Part shown: piece after piece, positions 31,113-42,714 of the stretch
How positions within the stretch are numbered: the stretch's first letter is position 1
Layout of the letters: each line of letters opens with the position of its first letter
Assembly: GCA_019188255.1 (NCBI GenBank)
Contig: JAETXT010000003.1
Coordinates: forward strand, 372,001 to 436,000
Length of the DNA: 64,000 bases
Reading direction: 5' to 3'
Source of the DNA: Verticillium longisporum
Taxonomy: Eukaryota; Ascomycota; Sordariomycetes; Glomerellales; Plectosphaerellaceae
Notes under the pieces: generated by a model
Seen by the model: the letters and a program-made list of their open reading frames with translations, nothing else
The model's database searches: none
Told to the model about the DNA's origin: nothing
Translations under genes and position numbers: made by a program

Positions 31113-34100
31113 GAGGGCCAGGCGGCGGTGCATTGGTGTTTGATGATAGAGGTAGTGACTTCCCTTTTCCCAAGCAAGCCAGGTAAGCCAGGTGACGAAA
31201 GTCAGCCAGCCAACGTATCTCGCGCGCAGAGTGGAGAAAGCGCGACCTTCCCACCCCTTCCTCGCTCCAGTCACCCGCCGTGTCTCCACCTCGACCTCTG
31301 GCTGGCACTCGCCTTCGTGATTGCCCAGCCCGCCAGTTGGTGGGTCCCGCGTTCGAGGGTGGGAGTAGGAGCATGGGAAGAAGGGGGGAGGTGCGAGGGG
31401 CGGCACAGTGGACAAGTAGCAGGCGCGCAATCCTCACAGCCCACGCCGGGTGCGGATTATTGCTCAGCGGCCCTAGAGACCGTGAGTATTGTCTTTAGCA
31501 GAGGCTTCGGGAGGGTTACGGGAACTTTCAGTGGACTACGACAACCCCCCAGCAGCCGACCCCGTGGAAATCGACTTTGGTGGTCGCGGGCACCGGATAG
31601 CCCGGAGACTAAGAAGACTCCGAAAGAGCCACTTCTCACGGGCTGCATCAAATCTTCTTCTCCTTCACGGTCATTGGTAATCCGCAGCCATGGATCTTTG
31701 CAATGTCCCGTGCATCTCAGTAGTGTCGTCTTCTCGTCGGCCTTCATCGCTGCCAAAGACTCCGGCCCCCCCTCGAAGTTCTTATTCTGTTGTCTCGAGG
31801 ATCAACCAGGGTCCGAAAAAAAGGCCAACGAGGAGGAAGAATTGGCCGCTTCCTCAGCTTCCACGTAGACACCTCCGCCTTCTCAGCCCTGTTGATCTTA
31901 GCCGCGACCGGCGTCTGGATGGGTGGCCATCAGAGTTCATTGGACGTTTCGCACTTGGGGTGGTGACACCATGTTCAGATCGCCTTGGAATAAGCTCGTC
32001 CGTCCCATCCTCAGCCACCTTCCTTCCACCGCCCATGAAACCCTTTGCACGAACATTCGGTATCAACCGAAGATGGTACCATTCGAGGAGAAGACAGGTC
32101 CCGTCAGGCTCCACGGCAGCAGAGGCACAGGCCACGCCCACGCGTCGGATCGGGGAGAGTAATTTCGTTTTATTTTTCTTCGGGCACTTCCAGTTTTTCA
32201 AGGTAAGCACATCGAAAATTCGGCGCAGTCCAGGGCCCACGAGATGGCGTCGGTCTGCTGTAACGAGGATAGGCAATGGCGGGCGGCATACGGAGCCCGA
32301 GTCCTCTACCTTATGCGCGCCTGGTGTGCATGGGAAATAGAACGGCCCCGAGTAAAACCCACCAAATCCCCGACGCCGAAAGTCCGCACACTCACTCCTC
32401 ACCCACCTGCGGCCACATGCTTGGCGGTACTGCCGGTCTGCCTCGTCTAAATGTTGTCCTCCTTGACTTGAACTGGCTAGAGCAATCGCCATAAGGGGAC
32501 ATGGCACCAAGCTTTTTCACAGCCCTGGCGCCATGACCATGGTTCTACAGTGCAACCGCGAAGAGAAACGCTTCTCCCCCAGAGTCTTTCTCATTCCTGC
32601 GTCGCCACAAGCAACATGGGCATATTATAACCTCAAACAGGCTTGGGTCGTGATTCGCTCGCTATGTGACACGGCAAGGCCAGCAACCATGCGCTGGAAT
32701 GGAGCAATGTCAAGACACGCTGTGAAATAGGGGCTGGGCATGCTTGTTGAACTCGCTCTACTGCGTGGATGGGCTGGTGCTCGGCCAGGGGTTTCCCTTC
32801 ATGCCTCACGTTCTGCCTACGGCATGACAAGCGATAGGGAGCATCAGCCACGTACCCTTGATGCGGGTGCCCGTGCAAGCGATTTGAACCACGGTGTTCT
32901 TGATTACAGCACCCATGACTACCGCGATTAAAGTAACGTCGCCCACCACGTCGCTCGCGCCGAATTCTTGAAGCAGCAGGAGCAGTAACGTCAGTCCGAT
33001 ATAGAAGTCCGCCGGTCCCGCCTCAACCGTTGCTCTTTGGGGGAGAGGAGGGGGTTTCCCAGGGTCTCCTGGGCTCCAGCGCCGATCCGATCCGTCAGGT
33101 CCTATTAGTTTCCTCAAAGTGCCACCAAAAACAGCCACAGAACAGGCCGGTTCGCGCGGGTTCACAGCAAAGCTGCATTGATTCTTTCATTGGCTCCGCC
33201 ATGCGAAGTCCGAAGTACGCGGATAGTTGGTAATCAGGTCGCGTGTTGCGGACCCGCGGTCAGTCGCCGCTCCTCCTCATGCTGCATCTGGGGGCCGGAG
33301 GTGTCGCGCTATTCCGACCTACCTACCTAGGTACAGTATGTAGGCACCTTGGCTCGCCTTCCCTGACAGGTTCAGGCGACAGAGAAAGCCAAACGTCCCC
33401 CGCAACCTTTTCCCTCCCCTTATCTTGGCCCCTAGTCGCCCTTCTCCCTTTGAACTCGTCTGCAACAACTCCACAATTTCTACTTCTCCTTTTTTTGACA
33501 ATCATGGGCTATGAGGTGCCGGTCAGTGGCGGCCATCTTGTCGTCCATTCCCGATAACTAGTGCGGCACGGAGGGGAATGGAAGAAGGGATGGAACACGA
33601 GTGCCCTAGGTCCCGGGTCCTGCCCTGTGTCTTCACCTCGCTCATCGCCTTGTATCCCTGTCCAACATTGCACTGGCATGTGACCTACACGCACAATTGC
33701 CTGTCCACCTAAAACCGGATGCCCAAATCTGGCACTTGGGCCCTTGAGAGCCGAAGGTCCCGGATCGTGAAAGGAGCAGCCGGAAAGCGACACTTGTTCT
33801 CCTTTGCGACCGAACCTCATTTCTCATCTTGGCAAGATCCCTCGGCACCAGTTTTGTTCCCTAGGTTATCCGTGGTCTACCTTGCCAACGCCATCTCACG
33901 CCAACTGCAACGATGACTGCGCACATGCGTGATAAGCTTTATTATGCACCCTCGTTTGGAAGAGATGGGATAGTTGGGCGCCCCCAGGTCTGGGCACCCC
34001 CTGAACTAGAAAGGCCAGATGCTATGGTAGATCTAGCTTCCCTGTCTGTCCCCCCTCCCCTTCGCCAGGCGAGGCGGAGACTGGCGGTACGACCACTCAC

Positions 34101-34857
34101 CGTGGCTGTCTGACGTCTTGGCATTTCGGTCGACATGAGAGCTGCGCAAACGCACGTCGAACATCGGACTGGTTGGATGAGCGAGAGAGAATAAACAGCC
34201 TGCCTGTCAGCTTGTGGTATAGCGTGCGCCAGAAAGGCAGTTGGCCAAATCTGAGATGAGATGCAAGGTTAGGCGTCACACCGGCGCAGCTGCGCCACGC
34301 GTACGATGGTCCCCTGACAGGCAGCCGTGTAACATGAGCACCACTGTAAATCTTATTCTTGTGAAAGGCACCATCGGTGAAGTTGCCCCTCGTGTTGTCC
34401 TGTCCGTCGCGTTTGTCGTGAGGCATCCCAAATGTTGGCGCTGATCAGGTCCCTAAGGACAGATGGGTCCCAGGGGGCGCCAGATGGCGGGGCCGCCCGA
34501 TTATCTAAGCCAGATGGACGTTGCTTGGCGCAAGGCCTATCCCGCCTTCGACACAGTAACGAACGACCTGACGTGCCTGTTCGCCCTGATAAGATAGGAC
34601 CACAATTAAAGCGGTTGTCACAGTGGTCTGGCTGACGCGATGCGCGCGCGTGTGCCTGGGGGGTTACCGCACCTGCAGTCAAAGACCTCGCATCATCAAG
34701 GCATCGATAGATTGGCCACCTCGATCTTAAATCTTGAGTCTTCAGAATGTAGGAGACGCATTTCTTCGCCCGGTATTCGATTCATCCAGCGAGTACTTAG
34801 TGCTATATTTGCCCATCGGGCTGCAGCCTGACGGGTGTCCCAACATAACCTCTCATC
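30431..34857. other. 4.4 kb divergent intergenic region
   Basis: The stretch lies between the flippase (-) and PIP-box protein (+) genes. The first 900 nt are GA-rich on the plus strand (CT-rich in the flippase leader). A CAGGAG hexanucleotide repeat lies near 31068-31112. A minus-strand frame at 32806-33165 has hydrophobic segments but no known match. I see no supportable gene. Confidence 0.45.
31068..31112 (+). repeat. CAGGAG hexanucleotide repeat
   Basis: About seven near-perfect tandem CAGGAG units in non-coding sequence upstream of the flippase gene. It is a simple-sequence repeat likely to vary between strains. Confidence 0.8.
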
Positions 34858-37490
34858 ATGTCTCACAAGCAGAGCAAGATTTCGGGCTTCTTCAAGACGG
34901 CACCTCGGCTGACCAGTGGTCGGACGGATCGCGGCGGCTCGCAATCAAATAACTCAGGTCAGAACCTTGATACTTCTGTGGATGACGTCCTAGCAAACGA
35001 AAAGCGCAAAGGAAGGAAGATTCTTGCCGAACCAACATCGCGAAAACCCCCACGACATCTTCAGGCACGCTCTGACAACGCACAGAGACTGCCGGCTCGG
35101 TCACGGTCACGATCACCACCACCCGCTGCCACTTCTTTTTCTTCTTCTTCTTCTTCTTCCTCTACTACCACTTCTACTGCTCCTGCTGCTGCTGAACTGC
35201 CTTTACCTGCCGCGTCTGCATCTGTACCACCTTCCTCCATTCCAACATGCAAGGCTCCATCAGAAGCAGGGCTGAGCCAGACTAGGACACCCAAGAGGGT
35301 GACGCACGACTCGACGTCCATATTTTCCTCTCCGCTCGTGAGACGACCGTCCACGCCGGTCGTGATAGACCCTAAACAGTCCTTCGACCTTGGGTACGCG
35401 CCTCCAAGCCCCACGCGAACCTTGTTCGCCACAAGGATCAGCGACTCTGCCACCAGCAAACGAACAGCAGACTATGCGCTCCTCTCCCCCAAAAAAGACC
35501 GCCTCAAGTCCGCCAGGACCAGTCCCTCTCGGGGCGAGCCACCCACGTTATCGGAAAGCATTCTATCACTGCCAGACCATCTGTCCTCGCCGTTATTAGC
35601 GCCGTCTTCGCCGCCGTCATCTACAGCGATGACGAGGGAAGCGTTTAGCCGCGACTTGGAAATCAAAGGGTCCGATGACGAGGATGACGACTCGTCCGAC
35701 TGCTCCTTGCCCGACCTTGAGATGCTCTTGTCACGTAAATCGAAGCCAGACGGGCTGCCGGGCCTCGTAGGCAAAGCTGTTTCTCCAAGGACAAGACTGC
35801 GTCGTCGAAAGCCGGGCGCAAAATCACCCGCGCCAGCTCCTCCGAAACCCATGTTCGACATGAAAACACTGATGGAACACCAAAGGCGAGACGATGCCAT
35901 CGCCGCGAGCTCGTCTAGACTGGACGGCGACGGTGAAGAGAAGAGCGCAAACGTGAGATCCGAGGGGGGAAATGCGTGGCCAGGCATCAACTACGCACCC
36001 CCTCCCAGTCCAAATACCGCCCGCAGGAAATTTATTAGTGTTGCCGGCGTCAACGACAGAGAGGTGGCTGGCAAGGCTATGCGCGCCATGGAGCGAACAG
36101 AAGCTGCCACGTCGACCAACAGCAGGTGTTATTTCTTCAAAACGGGGAAATCTTCATCGGAAGCCCGGCCATTGGGGCAACCACCGCCGTTTCCGCAACA
36201 TGCCGCTTTGGGCCCGTGGGCCTTGCTGGCCAAAGAGGGAACTCGCAGGCAGCATTTGCAGAGCAACACGCTGCAATGCGTCGCCAGCCGGCATAGGCTA
36301 CCTGATGAGATTTTTCTTTGGATGTTGATGGCTGTCGAAGGGGAGAAGAGGCCCCTTCAAGTCGCCTATTCCCATCTTCTCAGTGCCAATGCAGGTCAAA
36401 TTCGGGAGCTTGTCACGCCCGGACGTCTACGTGAGCTATTCGGCTGCATGGATGCTGCAGACGACATTGATAATGAGAAGGTCCAGCTTGTGCAGGAAGA
36501 CCGGAATGCGTATGCTGGCAGAGATTGGTCGGGACTGCGTACATACCTCGACTGGCTGCAGCGAGTGGCGGGCAATTTGAGACCCGAGTCCGTCAAGTAC
36601 GCTGTAGTCACCTTGCTGCGCATGGCGGCGGATAGGACGCTCATGAGTGCCATTGAGACTCGAATAGTTCATCAGACGGCCTTGACCTCCTTGGTCGAGG
36701 CTGTTGACGGAACTGACTGGGATGAGTTTGTGGGGTTTTCTACATCGCAAGTGTCTTGATTGCAGCCAAGCTAACACCGCATCAGTGTCAACACGCCTGT
36801 GCCTCGATTTGGACTGCTTTTGATACCAGCTCCTTACGTCTGGCGTCGATTCAGCAGATCGTCCCCACAACACGCAAATCGCGAGAGTTGCGGCGGCGGC
36901 TGGCTTTGGCCTTCTTCCTCGGAGACGCAACACTCGCAAGGCAACATCCAGATGACCAGGGATTCATCCCAGAAGCCATGCACCGCCTCAAGGGAGATGA
37001 GTTCCACATCAAGAGGAAGACAGACTACGTTGAGCTGAGGGCGCACATCCAGCTTTTCGACATCGCACTCGACGACGGCTCGTTCTGCCCCGGCAGTACA
37101 TCATACGATGACGCCGCAGCCTTCGACGCCGAAGTCGACCACCTGGCTCAGCAGCTGAAGACTATATGGGGCAGTATCAACGATTCCGGGGCTGCCTACC
37201 TATCGCGAACTGAGGCGAAGAACTCGATCGATTGTGCGCAGAAGCGCTTGACATATGCAGTACGAACGAAACCTCCGCCCAAGCGAAACATCTTTGAGCT
37301 GCCTGAGCAGCGCAAGGAGGTGGTGACGGAGACACAGAAAGCATTCATGAGCAAGTTTATTGGCGCTTTGAAGAAGCAGCCAAGACTAGATGTACTTAGA
37401 GATGAAGAACGTCAGGGATCCGCGGCTGGCTCAGAGGATGCCTCGGAGGCAGAAGACTCGTTCATGACGGCGGTCGGTGAACTTTCATAA
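34858..37490 (+). CDS. PIP-box protein of unknown function
   Basis: 858 aa in two exons, 34858-36729 and 36786-37490; the 56-nt intron has a CTAAC branch and CAG acceptor but an unusual GTGGGG donor. Residues 5-12 (QSKISGFF) match the PCNA-interacting PIP-box consensus QxxIxxFF exactly. Residues up to about 430 are disordered, rich in Ser/Pro/Arg, with a poly-Ser tract and an acidic block (DDEDDDSSDCSLPDLEML). The C-terminal half is a helical domain (RLPDEIFLWMLMAVEG, GRLRELFGCMDAAD, SVKYAVVTLLRMAADR, RRRLALAFFLGD). Such an arrangement is common in DNA repair or replication scaffolds, so a chromatin or repair role is plausible, but I do not recognise the domain. Convergent with the V-ATPase gene, 220 nt apart. 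Confidence 0.8.
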
Positions 37491-37710
37491 CAGGCGCAAA
37501 GGTAGTGTCGTAGTTATAATGACTTGATGACTTGCTGACCCTGGCTACGGGCGAGTGCTGGTGAATGATCATACAGCATCTAAGGTACAAAAGCAGGCGA
37601 TCCGACCCGTTCAGCGGCATCGGTCCATCGACATAGAGAGGACAATTGGTGCTGCGGAACAGGGCAGCGGGAGGGCTTGGGAGAGGAGACGTGATGCGCG
37701 TGGCCCACGC

Positions 37711-38605
37711 TTAGTCGTAGAATTTGCGGTTGGGGTTCTTGCCGAACAGCGTCTCTCGCACGGCCGGCAGAGCAGTGTCCTCCAGCAGCTTTAGCCGCTG
37801 CTCAACAGTGTTGTCAATCTCAATCTTGCCGCCGGTTCCGACGATGGACACGCCGCCCTTGCTGTAGGTGCACATTGGGTCAGCCGCCGTCACGATGCAC
37901 GTACGAACTTGTAGGGAAGGGCTCAAGGGAAAGGGGAAGGGTAGCCTACCTTCCCTCAGGCAGAGGGTTCTGCTGGTCGATGGTCGCTGTGACGTCCTTG
38001 CTAGTCTTCTTCTTGTACTCCTTGGCCGCCTCGTCAATGGCCTTCTTCACGACATCGTTGTCAGCTTTCCGCGCGCGGATCTGGACCTCGGACTCGTTGA
38101 GGCCGTAGAAGCCCTCGAGAATGAGGTTCTTGAGAATGCCCTGGTACTTCGACTTGTCCTTGACACCGTCGGCGAGCTTCTTTCCGGCGGCCTCGAAGAT
38201 GCTGTCGAGGAGCTCCTGGCGGGCGGCCAGGACCTTGAGGCGGGTCTTGTTGGCGACGGTGGAAGCGGTGATCTGCTGCGACATGGTGGCCTGCTTGAAC
38301 TTCTTCTCGTAGGCCGTGTCAATGGCATCTGTCTCCTGGCGGACGAGCTTGGACTTTTCGATTGCGAACTCCTCGTTGGCCTTGATCTCGATTTCGCGGG
38401 CCTTCTCCATGGCTTCTTGCTTGATGAACGCGGTCATCTTGCGGAGCTCATTGCCGACCTGCGCGAGTAGGGGTCAGAGTGTCAGCATTCATGCTTGGCC
38501 TGAAAACGCCTTCTTTGTAGGATGGCCATGATAGCTTCCCGTTCAGAGGAGAAGCTGGTGTGGGAGCTGGCTCACTTGGTCGTCGGTCAACGGTTGGTTC
38601 GACAT
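37711..38605 (-). CDS. vma4: V-type proton ATPase subunit E
   Basis: 229 aa in three exons: 38605-38576 (MSNQPLTDDQ), 38458-37950, 37861-37711. The introns are 117 nt (GTGAGC, CTGAC branch, CAG) and 88 nt (GTAGGC, GCTGACC branch, CAG). The N-terminal half is one long charged helix (AMEKAREIEIKANEEFAIEKSKLVRQE), followed by the globular head (ESEVQIRARKADNDVV; GGVSIVGTGGKIEIDNTVEQRL; ETLFGKNPNRKFYD at the C-terminus), all diagnostic of the family. The length equals the family norm. Subunit E pairs with G to form the peripheral stator stalks of the V1 sector, which acidifies vacuole and Golgi lumens. Confidence 0.95.
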
Positions 38606-39501
38606 GATGGCGGTTTGTTGTGAGGTACTTTGAGGGGTCGGTGAATTATCGTGATCAGAGGAACAATGCGAGCAAGGTCTGCACCGCCGGGAACAGAGGT
38701 CGTCGGGAGGAGAGATGGGAATGTCGTAGGGGTGGGGGTGTTGCGTTATTGAACCGAGCTGTTGCGTCCCTCTCGACTGCGAGGATGAGCATCACGGAGG
38801 CTGTCCACTCGCCAGCCAACTTGGCACACACTGCTTGCTTGCCTGCCTCGTGCAGCCACAGGCCAGAACCCCACACCAGCACGAATCTCCACACAAAAGG
38901 TACCTCACCTTAGGTACCTCAGCCGTGCCTTTTCTGCGCAAGCCACAACGCTGTGACATCACGGACTAGCGCAGAGCGCATCAAGGTGGGATAAGGCGGT
39001 ATCAGGTGACAGAGCACCGCCACACATGGAGCTAAGGTACCCGTATCGCCAACCCGTGACACCATCATGTGGAACGAGTCGGTGCCGATGCAGCAATGGA
39101 CCGGCATTGTTTCTTCTATCCCGTCCCTACATGCATATCGAATAGTCTCACATTGGCTTTCTTCCAACGCACCGCCGCCTAACGCCTGGACGACTCCTCC
39201 CTCGCGCTGCCGTACTCCCAGCTCGACACCGACGCGCCGACATCGACACCGCCCTTCCGCGACTGACCCCTGGTGCGACCGCCTATCACCGCCCATTGAT
39301 CAACAAAGTCTCGTAGCGTCACCACGTCATCAGACTCCCTCCACGATACTGCCGTTGCACTGCACAGAGGCTATAACCGCAAAATTCTTGTACGAACCGT
39401 GACGAGTCGCGTGTAACAATACCCACGTATATGGGCCTCACAACTGCTATATCCTCCCTGGCGACTGCCAGTTGACCACCAGTCAAGTCGAACAACTGGC
39501 A
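38606..39501. other. Divergent intergenic region
   Basis: About 900 nt between vma4 (-) and the NIPA-type gene (+). Two GGTACCT copies sit close together near 38898-38920. No gene seen. Confidence 0.45.
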
Positions 39502-41286
39502 ATGGGGGCACTCGGCGGCATCTCCCCTGGGGGGACGATAACGGTGCGTCGCAACAGGACTGGGCTTTTTTCTGCTGCGTAAATCTAACGAGCGAATCGA
39601 TGTACAGATCGGCATCCTAGTCGGCCTCATGTCCACAAGCGTACAGAGCTTGGGACTCACCCTGCAGCGCAAGTCGCACATCCTCGAAGACGAGAAAGCC
39701 CCCACGAGGTCCGACGGCCGCCATACAGGAGAGGAAGATGGCAGCTGGGCATGGGCATGTTTATCGCCGCCAACATCCTGGGCAGCACGGTACAGATCTC
39801 GACATTACCGCTACCTGTCCTTTCGACCTTGCAAGCTTCCGGGCTCGTCTTCAACTCTATATGCGCCACTCTCATACTGGCTGAGCCATTCACAAGGTGG
39901 TCGCTTTGGGGAACCCTGCTAGTCTGCACCGGTGCCGTGTTGATTGCCATATTCGGCGCGATCCCAGAGCCAGCGCACGACCTCAAAGAACTACTGGCTC
40001 TCTTGGGGCGTCGGACGTTCGTGGTGTGGATGATTCTTCAGGCGCTGCTCGTGCTCGCCATCGCCATCATCACGGACAGTCTGAACCACTTTTCGAATCT
40101 CGGGCAGAACGCCAAGTTTCGCTTCTTTCGGGGTCTGGCATACGGCTGCATCAGCGGCATTCTGTCCGCACACTCTTTGCTGGTCGCCAAGTCTGCGGTC
40201 GAGCTGATCATTAAGACGTTGTCTGGCCCTACCAATCAGTTTGTCCACTGGCAGGCGTGGGCACTCGTGCTGGCTCTGATCACGCTGGCCCTGAGCCAGC
40301 TTTACTATCTTCACCGTGGGCTGAAACTTGTCTCGACGTCCGTGTTGTACCCGTTGGTGTTCTGCATCTATAACATTATTGCGATCCTGGACGGCTTGAT
40401 CTACTTCAAGCAGACCGACCAGCTCGGTCCCCTGCGCGCATGTCTCATTGCTCTCGGCACGGCCATTCTCCTCTCGGGCGTCCTGGCGCTGTCGTGGCGA
40501 CTGAGCGACGAGCAGCACACGCCTGGCGTTGGCCAGTCGTCCCTGGCCCCGGGTCTGGGCTTGGTCGAGGACACGGAGGGCGAAGAAGAATCCCTCCTCG
40601 GATCCGACTCCCATGACGAGGCGGACAACACACTCCCTACCTCGTACTCCACATTCCACACGCCGCAAAACGGCGACTCGACCCCCCTGCTGCAGTCTCG
40701 CAAGAACACTGGCTCCTTCCGCTGGCAAGAACGAGCCGAGATCTGGGATGAGCTGGAAGACCAGGAGAACGAGAGCCGGCCGGCGGGCCGCCACAGGTCC
40801 AAAACGATGCCGACGGGCGAGCACACCTCCCTCCTCGCCGCCAAGCGCAACGTCAGCGGCGTCAGCTCGGTCTCCTTTGACGTCGTCGGCGCCTCATCCG
40901 CCGGTTCCGACTCGGCGCCCCGTCGGCCCTCGCGCCGCAGGCGAAAGTCGACCGGTTTCCCAGGCTTCACCGCCCGCAAGGCCCGTCCCAAGAGCAACTC
41001 CTCGCTGCAGGATGCGCTAGGCGGGCTCTGGAAGATGAAGTGGTGGCGATCCAGACACGGCAAGGAGCCGGAGGACTCCGAGGCCGCCGGCGTGGCTGTC
41101 GAGTCGCCGCGCCTCGGGGCCAGCGCGAGCGGACGCGAGAGCACAGGGAGCATCATCTCGTGGCCGGCGTATCGGGATAGTCCAGATGCGCCCGCGAGCC
41201 CGACGCCTGCGCCGCGAGACCGTGAGGCGAGGAGCGGCGAACGGGGGAAGAAGAGGCAAGGAGATGATGACGAGTCGCCTGTATAG
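39502..41286 (+). CDS. NIPA-type magnesium transporter, frame broken once
   Basis: Exon 1 39502-39543 (MGALGGISPGGTIT), 64-nt intron 39544-39607 (GTGCGT, CTAAC branch, CAG), exon 2 39608-41286. Family NIPA/DUF803: multi-pass membrane proteins thought to carry Mg2+. The first membrane helix is GILVGLMSTSVQSLGLTL, then QRKSHIL; the core continues from GMGMFIAANILGSTVQIS through eight further helices (VLSTLQASGLVFNS, SVLYPLVFCIYNI, ACLIALGTAILLSG). A ~240-residue Ser/Arg-rich cytosolic tail follows. Between SHILEDEKAP and RRPPYRRGRWQLGM the frame must shift by one base at the C5 run 39699-39703; one added C restores a continuous protein of about 573 aa. No intron fits this gap. A caller would probably start at 39751 and miss the first helix. 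Confidence 0.8.
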
Positions 41287-41982
41287 TAGAGGAACAAGCA
41301 CATGGTAGCGTTTCCCTTTTTTTTTGCGAGATGCTCTTTTCTTCTTCTTCTTCATTTCCTCACTGTACCAGTGCGCATACATGATATATGAGCATGCGCG
41401 GCGCGCCATTGATGTGGTGCATGCATATAGCAATCTGACAGAAAGGTCATTTCAACCAAGGCAGTAAAACAATCAGTTGGCGCAGCAGGCGAACAGTGAA
41501 ATGGCAAACAACGTTGTAGCATGCCATGAGCAGCAAATGTTATCGAGTCGTTCAAAATCGTGAATATATTTCGGCCTCTTTTGCATCCTTATTTAAACAC
41601 AGTGGCTCGGGGTAACGTAGGCCAAAAGATGCGTACAATGAAAAAACAAGAGACAAGTAAGACAAGACCCAGCAACATGATTGTCACGGACACGCGTTGA
41701 TGTCCTTGGCCCGTTGCAGGCAAGCGGGACCCTTCCCAGTGCAGTCCATTCCTCTTATCGAGAACCTGCCTCGTGACAAGAAGCTATATGCGCTTTATTG
41801 CAGGGTGAAACGAGGAGACACGTCCCGGTCCGTCTTCCACTTTCAACCCAAAAAAAAGGAGAACCAGCAGTCAGCTGATGCGAGAGAGTGAAAAAACTAA
41901 AACCAATCCAAGGCAAATACGTCTTGGCTGCATCGGGAGAAGTTGACAAAATCCCAAGATGGGAGATCGTCTTTACGTTCGT
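41287..41982. other. Convergent intergenic region
   Basis: About 700 nt between the NIPA-type (+) and tetraspanin (-) stop codons, AT-rich in part, presumably 3' UTRs. No feature seen. Confidence 0.5.
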
Positions 41983-42714
41983 CTAGAGGCTGCGGTATCC
42001 GCTCTTCACATCGATGTGACGGAAGCGCTCGCGCTCCTTGCGGTCCTCCAGTAGCACAGCAAGGCAGATAACCAGAAGCGCGTCAACACCGACCATGCCG
42101 AAGACAGCAGTGAAGATACCGTCGATGAGGATGTTGGAGTACGAGGTGACGGGACCACTGCAGCCGCGTTGAAGAGCGGCAGCGGCTGGGGAGCTACAAA
42201 GATCGTTGGTGACAAAGGCAGGAGAACTGCTGTTGAAGTATCCGCAACAGTTGAACTGGAGGAGGGTCAGTTTCGACTCGCGAACGGTAGGGCAGGCGGC
42301 TGTTTCTCCTACCGATGTCTGCATGAGATTCTGAACGCCGGGTTCCTGGGCGATCCAAATAGCGAAGAAGTCAAACTGGGTGGTGAGGGTCAGGACCCAG
42401 AGGTAGACACCTACGCAAAGAGAGAAGAGGGCGCAAAAAGTGATGAGGTAGGCAGCCAGTTTGAGCCAGCCACGGGTCGGGGTAATGATGCCGGGCAGTG
42501 TCATTACAAAGGCGATGAAGATAAAGGCTGCATTGGCGATACCGGCTTCGAATGGAAATTTTTGATAGATCAAGTTTCTCGCAGCCTGCTGGCCTTCGCC
42601 CGGCTGCTCAAACATGTTGTTGCGGGCAATGAGGGAGAAGCCCAAGGTGATGGCTCCGGTAATCAGGAAGAGCACATCGGCGACCACGAAGGTCGCGAGG
42701 ATCTTGTTGACCAT
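41983..42714 (-). CDS. Fungal tetraspanin-like membrane protein
   Basis: 224 aa in two exons, 42714-42313 and 42255-41983. The 57-nt intron (42312-42256: GTAGGA donor, ACTGACC branch, TCCAG) is in frame, so the unspliced frame stays open at 243 codons; removing it joins NLMQTS directly to FNCCGYF. Four membrane segments are visible: ILATFVVADVLFLITGAITLGF, AAFIFIAFVMTLPGII, LAAYLITFCALFSLCVGVYL and TAVFGMVGVDALLVICLAVLL. The large loop between TM3 and TM4 carries the CCG motif plus further Cys (DLCSSP, RGCSG), the tetraspanin signature. Tetraspanins organise membrane microdomains; in several plant pathogens one type is needed for host penetration, but this one's role is unknown. Confidence 0.8.
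   Translation of the reverse strand: MVNKILATFVVADVLFLITGAITLGFSLIARNNMFEQPGEGQQAARNLIYQKFPFEAGIANAAFIFIAFVMTLPGIITPTRGWLKLAAYLITFCALFSLCVGVYLWVLTLTTQFDFFAIWIAQEPGVQNLMQTSVGETAACPTVRESKLTLLQFNCCGYFNSSSPAFVTNDLCSSPAAAALQRGCSGPVTSYSNILIDGIFTAVFGMVGVDALLVICLAVLLEDRKERERFRHIDVKSGYRSL
42256..42312 (-). other. In-frame 57-nt intron in the tetraspanin gene
   Basis: GTAGGA donor, CTGAC branch 10 nt before a CAG acceptor, length divisible by three. Splicing brings the CCG loop next to TM3 as in tetraspanin relatives. Automatic prediction may retain it. Confidence 0.7.

Noticed and set aside
39699..39703. Programmed -1 frameshifting as an explanation of the frame breaks
   Set aside because: The three sites share only a C run, no proper slippery heptamer or downstream structure is evident, and nuclear fungal genes rarely use it; a missing base is simpler.
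40401..41303. 300-codon minus-strand ORF opposite the NIPA-type tail
   Set aside because: It mirrors a Ser/Arg-rich disordered tail; no motif and no start context.
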